Assembly: GCF_029867415.1 (NCBI RefSeq) | Contig: NW_026705763.1 | Location: 1-64,000 of the forward strand | Length of the DNA stretch: 64,000 nt | Direction: 5' to 3' | Origin: Vicia villosa | Taxonomy: Eukaryota > Streptophyta > Magnoliopsida > Fabales > Fabaceae | Shown here: one piece after another, positions 10,839 to 20,364 of the stretch | How positions within the stretch are numbered: the first letter of the stretch is position 1 | Layout: every line of letters begins with the position of its first letter | Translations under genes and position numbers: made by a program | Notes under the pieces: generated by a model | The model's input: the letters and a program-made list of their open reading frames with translations, nothing else | The model's database searches: none | Told to the model about the DNA's origin: nothing

Positions 10839-12553
10839 TTTTCATTGGGTCCTTGGTAGTGAGTACACAATTTGTTGCACTTAGGCAACCATTGAAATAC
10901 TCCTTTAGGAACTAAAATTCTCCTAAATTTGCATTTTTCAATGGTATGACCCTTTTTGCAACAATAATGGCAGGTAATATGATGAGAACATGCTGTTTTG
11001 CTAGTTGATACTTTTGGTACAAAAGTGTATTTTCTATATAAAGGAGTATACGATCTTTTGAACTTATTTGGATCAACGGCAAAAGTCACTTTTGGTTGTA
11101 GAGCCTTGTCTAACTTGGCTTTTAGATCTCTTACTTCTTTTTGCCAAATGTGACATGTCTCACAACCAAACCATGATGTAGGATCTATTTCAACTTTATC
11201 CTTTTGAATGTCTAGCATAGATTGTTTTAAAGCTTCCATATCCTTTTCGGTTTTCTCAACTTTTGATTCAAGATATGAAAAGATTTTCTTATTTGAGGCC
11301 AAAAGTTTGAAAGCTTTAATTGCATCTCTATGTAATTCTTCAAAAGCAAGTTTTAGTTGAGAATGAGATACCTTATCTACGAGTTCAGGTTTAAGATGAC
11401 TTACAGCTTTCTTTTTCTTGTGTTGATGAGCCATGAAACATAGGTTTGCTGATTCTTCTTCATCGCTTGATGAGCATTCACTAGATGAATCACTTTCCCA
11501 TGCTATGTAGGCTCTTTTAGATTTGTTATGACCTTTGCTTTGGTTCTTCTCTTTTTCCTTCTTAAGGTATGGACAATCCGGTTTGTAGTGACCGGCTTTC
11601 CCACAATTGAAGCAAGGGCCTTTGATTTTTCCTTTGTTGTCGTCATCTTGTTTGAACTTGTTTGATTGCCTTCTATAGTTGATCAAGCCTTTGTCAGAAT
11701 GTTTTGCTCCATTTTTCTTTAGATATTTGTTGTATCTTCGCACAAACAGTCCCATTTCCTCATCATCGGAGTCTTCGTCATCACTTGTATCACTATCCTT
11801 TAGCTCTTGTCTTGAGGTCTTGGAGCTTGAAGCTTTTAGAGCTATTGACTTCTTCTCTACCTCTTTCTCTATGTTCTTTTCTTTCTTTGCCCTTTTCTCA
11901 TGCATGTCAAGGCATTTAAGGTTTTGTTCATGTTCCTCTAGTTTACCAAAGAGAGTGGTAATGTCTAAGGTGTTTAGATCATTTGCTTCCTTTATTGCTG
12001 TAACCTTGGGTTGCCATTCCCTGTTCAAGCATCTTAAGATTTTGTTAGTAGCAACTGCATTGGAAACAGGTCTATCAAGAGAATTTAACCGATTTTTCAA
12101 GTGAACGAATCTCTTCTGCATGTTTTCGATGGATTCACCATCTTCCATGTGGAAGAGTTCGAACTCTTGAGTTAACGTATTGATCCTAGCTAGTTTGACA
12201 TCATCCGTTCCCTCGTGGGCAACTTGCAATGTGTCCCACATAGCTTTAGCGGATCTACAATGGGAAACGCGATAGTATTCATCAACTCCTAGAGCTGAGA
12301 TTAGAATGTTTCTCGCTTTCCAATCGTATGCATATCTCTTTTCATCTTCAGCATCCCAAGTATTTTCTAGTTTTGGAATAACTGCACCAGCTGCATTTGT
12401 CATGGTGATCTGAAAGGGACCATTGACAATAGCTGTCCAGATGTTCCTATCAATTACATTGATGTGGACACACATACAATCCTTCCAATAGCCATAGTTT
12501 TCACCGTTGAAAACTGGAGCTCTATTGTGAGCCCCTTTAGGTCCGGAAGCCAT
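10814..12553 (-). CDS. gag: Sirevirus gag polyprotein
   Basis: Gag forms the particle that packages element RNA. I chose the ATG at 12553-12551 (MASGPKGAHN) because the upstream in-frame Met at 12607 lies in the primer-site region. The ORF of about 579 codons has an N-terminal UBN2-type gag domain (FELFHMEDGESIENMQKRF), a charged acidic/lysine-rich middle, a classic zinc knuckle CFNCGKAGHYKPDC, a coiled-coil-like stretch, and a second CCHC (CHYCCKKGHTIEKC) near the C-terminus. It ends at 10814 and overlaps the protease remnant in another frame. The frame is intact, so the protein could still be made if the LTR is active. Confidence 0.9.
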   Translation of the reverse strand: MASGPKGAHNRAPVFNGENYGYWKDCMCVHINVIDRNIWTAIVNGPFQITMTNAAGAVIPKLENTWDAEDEKRYAYDWKARNILISALGVDEYYRVSHCRSAKAMWDTLQVAHEGTDDVKLARINTLTQEFELFHMEDGESIENMQKRFVHLKNRLNSLDRPVSNAVATNKILRCLNREWQPKVTAIKEANDLNTLDITTLFGKLEEHEQNLKCLDMHEKRAKKEKNIEKEVEKKSIALKASSSKTSRQELKDSDTSDDEDSDDEEMGLFVRRYNKYLKKNGAKHSDKGLINYRRQSNKFKQDDDNKGKIKGPCFNCGKAGHYKPDCPYLKKEKEKNQSKGHNKSKRAYIAWESDSSSECSSSDEEESANLCFMAHQHKKKKAVSHLKPELVDKVSHSQLKLAFEELHRDAIKAFKLLASNKKIFSYLESKVEKTEKDMEALKQSMLDIQKDKVEIDPTSWFGCETCHIWQKEVRDLKAKLDKALQPKVTFAVDPNKFKRSYTPLYRKYTFVPKVSTSKTACSHHITCHYCCKKGHTIEKCKFRRILVPKGVFQWLPKCNKLCTHYQGPNENWGPPSLN

Positions 12554-12593
12554 CTTTCCAATAAGTGTTTCACGTAGCACAGAATAAACCAGA

Positions 12594-12607
12594 GCTCTTG
12601 ATGCCAA
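12594..12607 (-). promoter_or_regulatory. Sirevirus primer binding site
   Basis: TTGGCATCAAGAGC on the minus strand starts one base inside the 5' LTR. It resembles the initiator-Met tRNA site TGGTATCAGAGC used by most copia elements, with a substitution and one extra A. Confidence 0.65.
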
Positions 12608-12608
12608 T

Positions 12609-14095
12609 TGTTAGACGCTGGCCTTAGGATATAGAGGGGGGGTGAATAGATCTTACACAGTTTTGCGGAATTAATTGAACTTTAAGTGGAAGTGATTCTG
12701 AATCGATTCGCGTCTATTCCGAACCACTATTGAAACGATTGTATATGTGTTAAAACCACTAACCAGCTTGAGATAAACGATAAGAGAATACACTATAGAA
12801 TCAATACGTCGCTCTATTGAAAATCAATTAACCTCTTATATGATGAACGACTTTTGCAATGCAGTAATAGTGAAAGAAGTAAAAACACAAACACTTGGTG
12901 ATAATGATCAAATTGATGGTGATTCAATGTGTGATGGATTGTGATGTTTATATAAGTTCTTAATTCACAATCTTAACACTCGAATCGTTGATCAATTTGC
13001 TATTATAACCAAATATGAACAGAACGTAAATGAAAAGGTAAAAGCGACAAGAACACGATATTTGTTTAGGCAGTTCATCGATCGTCCTCGCTACGACTAC
13101 GTCTGCCCCCAATTCCAAATTGAAATTGGGAAATCTTCCATTAATGTTGAAAGCAGTTTATACAAAGAAGAAAGCAAAGCGATAAACAATAAACCGAATT
13201 TGTCGATCCTTTGAATCTTCTTCCCCCTTAATCTTGAACCAGATCAAGGTGATCCAAGAGCTTCACTTGATCCCTTTTCTGCAGTGTCTTGAATTGCCTT
13301 GAACCCTTGTTCTTCAATCTTCACACTCAGATGGATCCTCGATGAAACCTCTTGATAAAAACCCCCAAGAAACACCTATCTTGGAGGACAAAACCCTCGG
13401 ATTTTACTCACCAAAAACCCCACAAATCTTCACCCACTAGGAATCTTCAATTCCGTTCCATGGACGTTATCGAACTCGATCACTAACCCTCAACGCAAAA
13501 ATGATTATGTGTAATTGTGTTGGAGATGACGAAGAACGAAGATGAGAAGCCTTTGTGTATCTTTCAGTCGTTGGTGTTGTTTTTAATAATTGAACCTTGG
13601 ACAATATATATGAGAGCTTTTCAGTTGATGCAGAGAAAACCAGAAATTTTGACAGTTTTGATCAGATAGGTCGACCTAATTTAGGGCTGGGTCGACCTAA
13701 CAGAGCTGCATATCTTTTGGATGTCATTTTTTCCCAGTTAGGTCGACCTGTCAAAGAGGTAGGTCGACCAGAATCCACTTCAGATGCGTTTTGGGGAAAT
13801 TTTCTCAGATTAAGTCGACCTAGTTGTTGTGTAGGTCGACCTAGCAGAATGATATGTAAATTTCTTCCTTTTAGGTCGACCTGTGTTGGGAGTAGGTCGA
13901 CCTAACTGCTGATTTTCTGAGTTCCTCTTATTTTGCTTGTGTTGAGTCGACCTGTGTGCATAGTAGGTCGACCTGCTCTGTTATGAGAGACCAAAGCTTG
14001 CTTTTCTTTGAGTTCTTCTGCTTGTACCTTGTTGCTTGAATACTTGTTGAGTTTGCCATGAATCAAAAACATCTTTGTGAGTGTGATCTTGTATT

Positions 14096-14099
<4 letters not shown>
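12609..14099 (-). repeat. Sirevirus 5' LTR
   Basis: 1491 bp with TG...CA termini. It shares the palindrome array (about 13665-13975) and all main landmarks of the left LTR, but has a single copy of the 51-bp segment. A TATATAAA core promoter lies on the minus strand at 12954-12947. Confidence 0.93.
12947..12954 (-). promoter_or_regulatory. TATA box of Sirevirus 5' LTR
   Basis: TATATAAA on the minus strand, about 1.15 kb from the LTR's 5' end and 340 bp before the LTR/primer-site boundary. It is a plausible promoter for the element transcript. Confidence 0.5.

Positions 14100-14147
<48 letters not shown>
14096..14147. repeat. (CA)n(TA)n microsatellite at the Sirevirus edge
   Basis: The LTR ends in CACA and is directly followed by more CA units, then a TA run. 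The left flank of the element is pure TA (to 6747). A normal 5-bp target duplication cannot be read across this junction. Confidence 0.85.
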
Positions 14148-14152
<5 letters not shown>

Positions 14153-15300
14153 AAATCAAATACTTTATCATTATATAACTTTTAAAATAATATTCAGAGT
14201 TTAATAACTTACAACTAAATCGATTATGACTTACAACAAATATTTATTTTGCAATTTTATTTTTAGTAAATAATTATGTAACTTAAAAGGATATATAGCG
14301 ATAGTTAACAACAACAATAATAATAATAATAATAATAATAATTTAAAAATAATAAAATAAAAATAAAAAATATAACTTATAGGATTCAATTGATATGTAA
14401 AATAAAATAGAAAATTACCTATAATTTATATAAAAAGACTATATTATTTAAATGATGTATAACAAAAGCCAACTATTTTTTTGTTATAATGCTTTAAAAA
14501 AGAGAGAGGGAGAGAGAAAAACTATGAACATAATCATAGAAAGTGGAAGAACATGCATTGGGAGAATATGCAAATGCATACCTATTAGATATTCTATTAT
14601 GGCAATCACTAAAATCACATTAAAATATGCTCCAAATGATTGTAAGAGTTGTATGTTTCAATTTTGGTTATAAGATTATTGTTTGGAGGTGTTGGGGCCG
14701 ATTAGACTCTCATTCATATTGCAAAACCTACAAAATAATAATTAAAAATTATATTATACAATATGAATATGATTATGAAATGAATTTCAATACGATCAAA
14801 ATAATATTTATAAATCAAAGTCGAATATAATCAAAATAACAAATTTAAATTTATAGAGAAAAATATGGGCGTGAAATTGATTTGAATAAAGGTAAAAAAG
14901 AGGTGAAACCTTACACAAGCTTTTCAATTAGATAAAGATAAAAAATTGTCTAATATATACGTGTGAAGAAGAAAGTGGGAATGATTATATATTTAAGGAA
15001 AAAGTGGGACAAATTGATTGATTTAAGAATAATAAATTGATATTATGAAGAAAATCAAACATCATATATATTTTAATTAAATTTATAACGGAAATAAAAA
15101 TCATTAAATTTAATTTATACCATATGATTTAATTTATAAATTAAAATGTATATTAAATAGACTGTTTCATACGACTCTTCATTCTCAAAACACTAATTTT
15201 TGCAGTAATTAAAAGGAAAAAAACTAAAATTTGTAAAACCGTTATTAGAAATTTTATTAATAGCAATAATAAAGAATATTGTTTGTTGATTTTAAAAATA
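14148..15300. repeat. Block C, right piece, AT-rich
   Basis: Continuation of the duplicated AT-rich block interrupted by the Sirevirus. Positions 14155-14760 match block A (4740-5400) and 14750-15290 match block B (6130-6560). No coding sequence is recognised; short ORFs here are chance. Confidence 0.65.
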
Positions 15301-15440
15301 AAATAATATAATAAAATTGTAAGTAAAATTAAAATTTGTAATAGGAATTAGTTAGATTAAAGTCCTGCTTTTTAACGAAAAATATTATAAAAGAATAAAA
15401 ATATTTTTTACTTTACATATATTATTTTCGCAAAAAAAAG

Positions 15441-15603
<163 letters not shown>

Positions 15604-15632
15604 CTATTAACAACTAAAGTTATTTTAACAAA

Positions 15633-15858
15633 CTATTTTTGAGAAATTACTCTATCAATAAGAGTAAGAAACCTATCATTAGTAGTAGGACTGCTAGTAG
15701 AAGATATTTCTTCAACTTTAAGGTTACCTGTTTCAAGTATGGAAACCTTTTGAGATAATCTTTGATTATCATTCTTTATCCGAGTAATTTCAGATTTCAA
15801 AAGATTAATTTCTCTATGTAAATCAGAAAGGGAAACAGGAGTTTCACGAACATTGGAT
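15633..15858 (-). pseudogene. Coiled-coil C-terminal fragment, possibly pararetroviral
   Basis: About 74 codons are open on the minus strand up to a TAG at 15635-15633, with no ATG and a stop just upstream. The middle has heptad-like leucine/isoleucine spacing (INLLKSEITRIKN), then a serine/threonine-rich linker and a short helix. Small coiled-coil proteins with a helical C-terminus occur in caulimovirids (virion-associated proteins), and the AT-rich codon use resembles the viral ORFs next door. It points opposite to them, so the integrant may be rearranged. The assignment is tentative. Confidence 0.35.
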
Positions 15859-16217
15859 TGGTATCATCACCTGGTTAAAACCTAAGGTATATTTCTGAAT
15901 TCAACTTTTGTCTATGAAAATTAGTGGCTAAAATTTTTGTTGGGGAAGGTTAGGTAACTTAGAAGAAACTAAGTATGTAGGTTTTTCGCTTGTTATTAGT
16001 AAATTTATATTATGGCAACAAGTTGTAAGGGTTTTTTCAAAACTGAAAATGTTTTTTAGTGTTTTCTTATATTCATCGTTTTTTCCCAGGAAAGGGAGTG
16101 TTAAGATGATTTTAAAAAGAAATTTTTGCTGAAAAACATTGGACATCTTTGATTTGGGAGAAGTCCTTCTATCCCTTTGGGTTGATAGTTAAACAATGTT
16201 TTTGTTTGCAAAGATGA
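15859..16217 (+). other. Probable caulimovirid leader with a weak primer-site match
   Basis: TGGTATCATCACC at 15859-15871 shares its first eight bases with the Met-tRNA primer site that starts caulimovirid genomes. About 350 bp without a supported gene follow, up to the movement-protein frame, which is the expected leader position. A 72-codon minus-strand ORF (15928-16146) has no recognisable family. Confidence 0.3.
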
Positions 16218-17366
16218 CTTATCATTTGTTGCCTAGATATATTTGTACTAAGAACAAGAGTTATATTTACCAACTTAGTTTTACCTAAGGTATCTAATCG
16301 TCCACAACATCCTTAGCCAGCCATATATATCGATTCTGATGATGATAATCATCAAAACAATTTGATTAAACATGAAGAACTTGAGGAATATCCAAAAAAT
16401 TTGGATAAACTTAATAAATGGACAATTCCATCAGTACCTTCAAATCAAATTTATAAATTTGGCAAAATAGATATATTATCTCGTTTTGCTGTAAAAAGTT
16501 TAGAACAAACTATTCAAATTTATGAAAGTACTCAGACAATTAAACTTTTAACAAAAAAGGATTTACTTCCTTTTAAAAATTATAATTATATCCATGTTGG
16601 TTTAATACAAGTTGCTGTTAAACCTTTGACCTTGCTAGGATTAAATACTAGCATCCTAGGATATATTAGGGATGGTAGATGTAAAGATTTTAAACAATCT
16701 TTAGCTGCTTTAATTGAAACGAGTCTGTGTCATGGACCTGTCTATTTTGATGTCTCTCCCAACATAAGCTTATCCATGTCTGATAAAAATTTATTAGACG
16801 CTCTCCAATTAACTATTCATACTAATGGTTACAATTTCAAACATGGTAGTGAAATTATGGCTATATGTTATAGGGTTTATTACAAAGTCCTTACCACATT
16901 AAACCCTAAAGCTAAACAAATATCGTTTCCTGGAACTACTACTTTAGTTCAAACAAATTTGCTTACCTCTAATGTTGCAACTAATAGGTTGCTCAAATGG
17001 GATGAAATTAATTTTCCAGAAACCTGGAACCTCCCTCGGGCCATTGAACCAGAACCTATCCTTAATAAGGATGTTGATCAAATAATCCAATCAAGTGATG
17101 GAGATCTAGAGATAAATTTTAACTCTAAAAGAATGATTAGAATACCTAGATCCATGTCTGGAAGACATTCTGTGAATTCTATAAATGAATTTTATTCTGC
17201 TCCCAGTCAATTAGCTAGACCTTCAACTTCTCAATTAAGAGAAGAAATAGAAGTTGTTGAAAATATAAGACTCAGTGAAAACAAAATTCCTCATGGTATA
17301 TATCAAAAACCAAATCCTCCTAGAGTAGAATCACCTACTCCCTCAGATATGGACTTCCCGTTATAA
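16218..17366 (+). pseudogene. Endogenous caulimovirid movement protein
   Basis: Caulimovirid movement proteins (30K superfamily) form tubules through plasmodesmata. The frame opens after a TGA (16215-16217), is broken by a TAG at 16314-16316, then runs about 350 codons to TAA 17364-17366. Family-typical segments are IDILSRFAVKSLEQ, HVGLIQVAVKPLTLLG and GYIRDGRCKDF, followed by a polar, proline-rich tail. No usable ATG lies in the first 130 codons after the TAG, so the N-terminus is broken. The stop overlaps the next start as TAATG, a reinitiation arrangement known in pararetroviruses. The genus is not assigned. Confidence 0.85.
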
Positions 17367-17944
17367 TGTTAGATTATTCTCCAGGTAGCAATATAAGAAA
17401 CCTTGTCAATGACGAGTTTCAGCATGCTAGATACACCCAATTTAGAGAATGGTTTTTTAAAACGTTTTCGGCTCCTATGTTAGCAAGTTTTAAAGAAGAG
17501 TACTATACTCAAATGTCTATAAACCATGATTTCATTCCCTTTGTTAAATGGTTTATTAGTTACTACATAACTAAACAAAAAGAAGAATTGGTTTTTATGA
17601 AAAAAGACAAACTTTTAGTTCTGCAAAAACCTTGGGAAAGTATCCAAGGAGAAAAAATAGAATCTCCTTTTCCCCCAGAACAAACAATAAGTTTGGGTTC
17701 TCATACTGAAGCTACACCTTATCTTACCCTACAATTACAAAGGGTTGAACAAAATCAGATTACTCTAAAAGAGTTAAATTCCATAATTAGATCCAACAAT
17801 TATACTAATGCCTACCTTGTTTGTCTAGGAGAACAATTTATTTCTCTAGAAAAAGAACTTTTATCCATTAAAGACCTTTTAAATAAACAAATAGCACGTC
17901 AAAAAATTATTATTGACCTTATTAATAAACCTAATGCTCCATAA
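17366..17944 (+). pseudogene. Endogenous caulimovirid second ORF (helical, possible coat-precursor N-part)
   Basis: A 192-codon ORF starts at the ATG overlapping the movement-protein stop. The N-terminal half is aromatic and basic; the last 60 residues are helical and leucine/isoleucine-rich (FISLEKELLSIKDLLNKQ), suggesting a coiled coil. It ends with TAA at 17942-17944, and the same frame then stays open into the coat protein. The stop is also present in the inverted copy, so it predates the duplication and may be a natural boundary. No specific family is recognised. It could be a virion-associated protein or the N-terminal part of a coat precursor. Confidence 0.6.
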
Positions 17945-18013
17945 CAAGCTTCTACATCTAAAATTTTAGATGTTCCTATAATTCAACCTCCTATTCCAAT
18001 AGAAAGATTTAAA

Positions 18014-18902
18014 ATGGAAACAAATGGTGATGAGTTTATTCGCATTCTTGAGAAAAAGCTTAAAGATTTACATTTAACGGTTATGACTAACCAAGACTCT
18101 TCCAATGAAGAAGACATTAATGATTTAGCAAATATGTTTGCCGATTTAGACATTAATAATCAAGATACTAATGAGATAAACCCTGTTTATAGCTCTAAAC
18201 CCTTAGAAAAATACTATTATAAACGTCCCTCTCCTCAAGACGTACTGTTTGAGGAACCTGAACCCTACCAGAATTCATATTCTGGAAAAGCCATTTATGA
18301 ATGGAATATTGATGGTTTAAATGACAAGCAAATAGTTGATACAATACATAGAATAATTATGTATTCAACTGTTTGTAAACAACACGGAAATTCTGACAGC
18401 GAAATTGCCTCTTTCATAGCAACTGCATTTGTCGGTCAATTAAGAGGCTGGTGGGACAATTATATCACTGAAAGTCAGAAAAAAGATATTCTTAACCATA
18501 AGAAATTAGTTAAGTCTGAAACTCCTGGAACCGGAGCAAGTGGTATTGCCACCACAGGTGAAGAAGATGCGGTTTATACACTGTGTCTCTCTATCCTTCA
18601 ACATTTTGTTGGAAACAATGTCCCTATTGGAGAGAAACTTCAAACTTTACTTCAAAATCTAAGATGTCCTTCTCTTACACATTTTAGATGGTATAAAGAT
18701 ACCTTTTTGTCTAGAGTTTACCGATTAAAAACTCCTAATTCTATTCATTGGAAAGCCAAATTTATTGATGGATTACCCCATTTCTTCTCAGAAAAGGTGA
18801 GAAATTCTTTAAGAAGTAAAAATGATGGGATAAATATTAATTACCATGATCTTAATTATGGTCAAATTATTAGCACTTGTGTTAATGAAGGATTAACCTT
18901 AT
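18014..18902 (+). pseudogene. Endogenous caulimovirid coat protein, truncated at the palindrome centre
   Basis: The frame starts at the ATG at 18014, in the same frame as the preceding ORF. An acidic N-terminus leads into the coat core, with features known across caulimovirid coats: YEWNIDGL, QLRGWWDNY, FRWYKDTFLSRV, WKAKFIDGLP and the YGQI motif near the end. Viral sequence stops at the inverted-repeat junction (18902); the ORF then runs by chance into the opposite arm to 18964. The zinc finger, protease and polymerase expected downstream are absent. The family call is strong. The core resembles petuvirus-like members, but I do not assign a genus. Confidence 0.85.
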
Positions 18903-18923
18903 TTCTAAGCTTAATATCATTAC
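18903..18923. other. 21-bp palindrome spacer
   Basis: Single-copy sequence between the viral arms. On the minus strand it continues the right-arm coat frame plausibly, so the right arm probably keeps 21 extra viral bases. Confidence 0.85.
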
Positions 18924-19812
18924 ATAAGGTTAATCCTACATTAACCCAAGTGCTAATAATTTGACCATAATTAAGATCATGGTAATTAATATTTATCCCA
19001 TCATTTTTACTTCTTAAAGAATTTCTCACCTTTTCTGAGAAGAAATGGGGTAATCCATCAATAAATTTGGCTTTCCAATGAATAGAATTAGGAGTTTTTA
19101 ATTGGAAAACTCTAGACAAAAAGGTATCTTTATACCATCTAAAATGTGTAAGAGAAGGACATCTTAGATTTTGAAGTAAAGTTTGAAGTTTCTCTCCAAT
19201 AGGGACATTGTTTCCAACAAAATGTTGAAGGATAGAGAGACACAGTGTATAAACCGCATCTTCTTCACCTGTGGTGGCAATACCACTTGCTCCGGTTCCA
19301 GGAGTTTCAGACTTAACTAATTTCTTATGGTTAAGAATATCTTTTTTCTGACTTTCAGTGATATAATTGTCCCACCATCCTCTTAATTGACTGACAAATG
19401 CAGTTGCTATGAAAGAGGCAATTTCGCTGTCAGAATTTCCGTGTTGTTTACAAACAGTTGAATACATAATTATTCTATGTATTGTATCAACTATTTGCTT
19501 GTCATTTAAACCATCAATATTCCATTCATAAATGGATTTTCCAGAATATGAATTCTGGTAGGGTTCAGGTTCCTCAAACAGTACGTCTTGAGGAGAGGGA
19601 CGTTTATAATAGTATTTTTCTAAGGGTTTAGAGCTATAAACAGGGTTTATCTCATTAGTATCTTGATTATTAATGTCTAAATCGGCAAACATATTTGCTA
19701 AATCATTAATGTCTTCTTCATTGGAAGAGTCTTGGTTAGTCATAACCGTTAAATGTAAATCTTTAAGCTTTTTCTCAAGAATGCGAATAAACTCATCACC
19801 ATTTGTTTCCAT
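18924..19812 (-). pseudogene. Endogenous caulimovirid coat protein, inverted copy
   Basis: Minus-strand copy of the coat frame, from the ATG at 19812-19810 to the palindrome centre. It differs from the left copy at a few residues (for example Ser for Ala in GKAIYE, FVSQ for FVGQ, RVFQ for RVYR, and STWVNV for STCVNE near the end). The frame is open but has no true C-terminus; after the spacer it reads into the other arm. No zinc finger or polymerase follows. Confidence 0.85.
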
Positions 19813-19881
19813 TTTAAATCCTTCTATTGGAATAGGAGGTTGAATTATAGGAACATCTAAAATTTTAGATGTAGAAGCTTG

Positions 19882-20364
19882 TTATGGAGCATTAGGTTTA
19901 TTAATAAGGTCAATAATAATTTTTTGACGTGCTATTTGTTTATTTAAAAGGTCTTTAATGGATAAAAGTTCTTTTTCTAGAGAAATAAATTGTTCTCCTA
20001 GACAAACAAGGTAGGCATTAGTATAATTGTTGGATCTAATTATGGAATTTAACTCTTTTAGAGTAATCTGATTTTGTTCAACCCTTTGTAATTGTAGGGT
20101 AAGATAAGGTGTATCTTCAGTATGAGAACCCAAACTTATTGTTTGTTCTGGGGGAAAAGGAGATTCCATTTTTTCTCCTTGGATACTTTCCCAAGGTTTT
20201 TGCAGAACTAAAAGTTCGTCTTTTTTCATAAAAACCAATTCTTCTTTTTGTTTAGTTATATAGTAACTAATAAACCATTTAACAAAGGGAATGAAATCTT
20301 GGTTTATAGACATTTGAGTATAGTACTCTTCTTTAAAACTTGCTAACATAGGAGCCGAAAACGT
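19882..20364 (-). pseudogene. Endogenous caulimovirid second ORF, inverted copy, split by Ogre
   Basis: Holds the codons from about 34 to the TAA stop (19884-19882). The first codons lie at 41466-41371, on the other side of the 21-kb Ogre element. Residue changes relative to the left copy include Gln for His, Glu for Lys, Met for Ile and Asp for Ala. Confidence 0.85.
20360..20364. other. Ogre target-site duplication, left copy
   Basis: AACGT directly before the LTR start TGTCATACC. The same five bases follow the 3' LTR at 41366-41370. Confidence 0.95.

Larger units (their letters stand above)
6748..14099 (-). mobile_element. Sirevirus-type Ty1/copia retrotransposon, integrase-deleted
   Basis: A 7352-bp element flanked by LTRs of 1541 and 1491 bp that run TG...CA on the minus strand. 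In transcription order it has the 5' LTR (12609-14099), primer site, gag, a protease remnant, RT-RNaseH, a long 3' untranslated stretch with several polypurine motifs, and the 3' LTR (6748-8288). The repeated GGGGGAG motifs, palindrome-rich LTRs and gag/RT sequence fit Sireviruses. Most of the protease and all of the integrase are missing, so it is non-autonomous. The two LTRs differ at roughly 20 positions by eye plus one 51-bp tandem duplication, so it is not recent. Confidence 0.92.
17181..18902 (+). repeat. Left arm of viral inverted repeat (1722 bp)
   Basis: Carries the end of the movement protein, the second ORF and most of the coat protein. It pairs base for base in length with the right arm once the Ogre element and one AACGT copy are removed. 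The arms differ at about ten encoded residues. Positions 17462-17466 (ACGTT) are the unoccupied equivalent of the Ogre target. Confidence 0.93.
18924..20364 (-). repeat. Right arm of viral inverted repeat, inner part
   Basis: 1441 bp, inverted copy of 17462-18902. It stops at the Ogre insertion and resumes at 41371-41651 (281 bp), which restores the full 1722. Confidence 0.93.

Noticed and set aside
11679..12104. 141-codon plus-strand ORF opposite Sirevirus gag
   Set aside because: Antisense shadow of the lysine/glutamate-rich gag middle.
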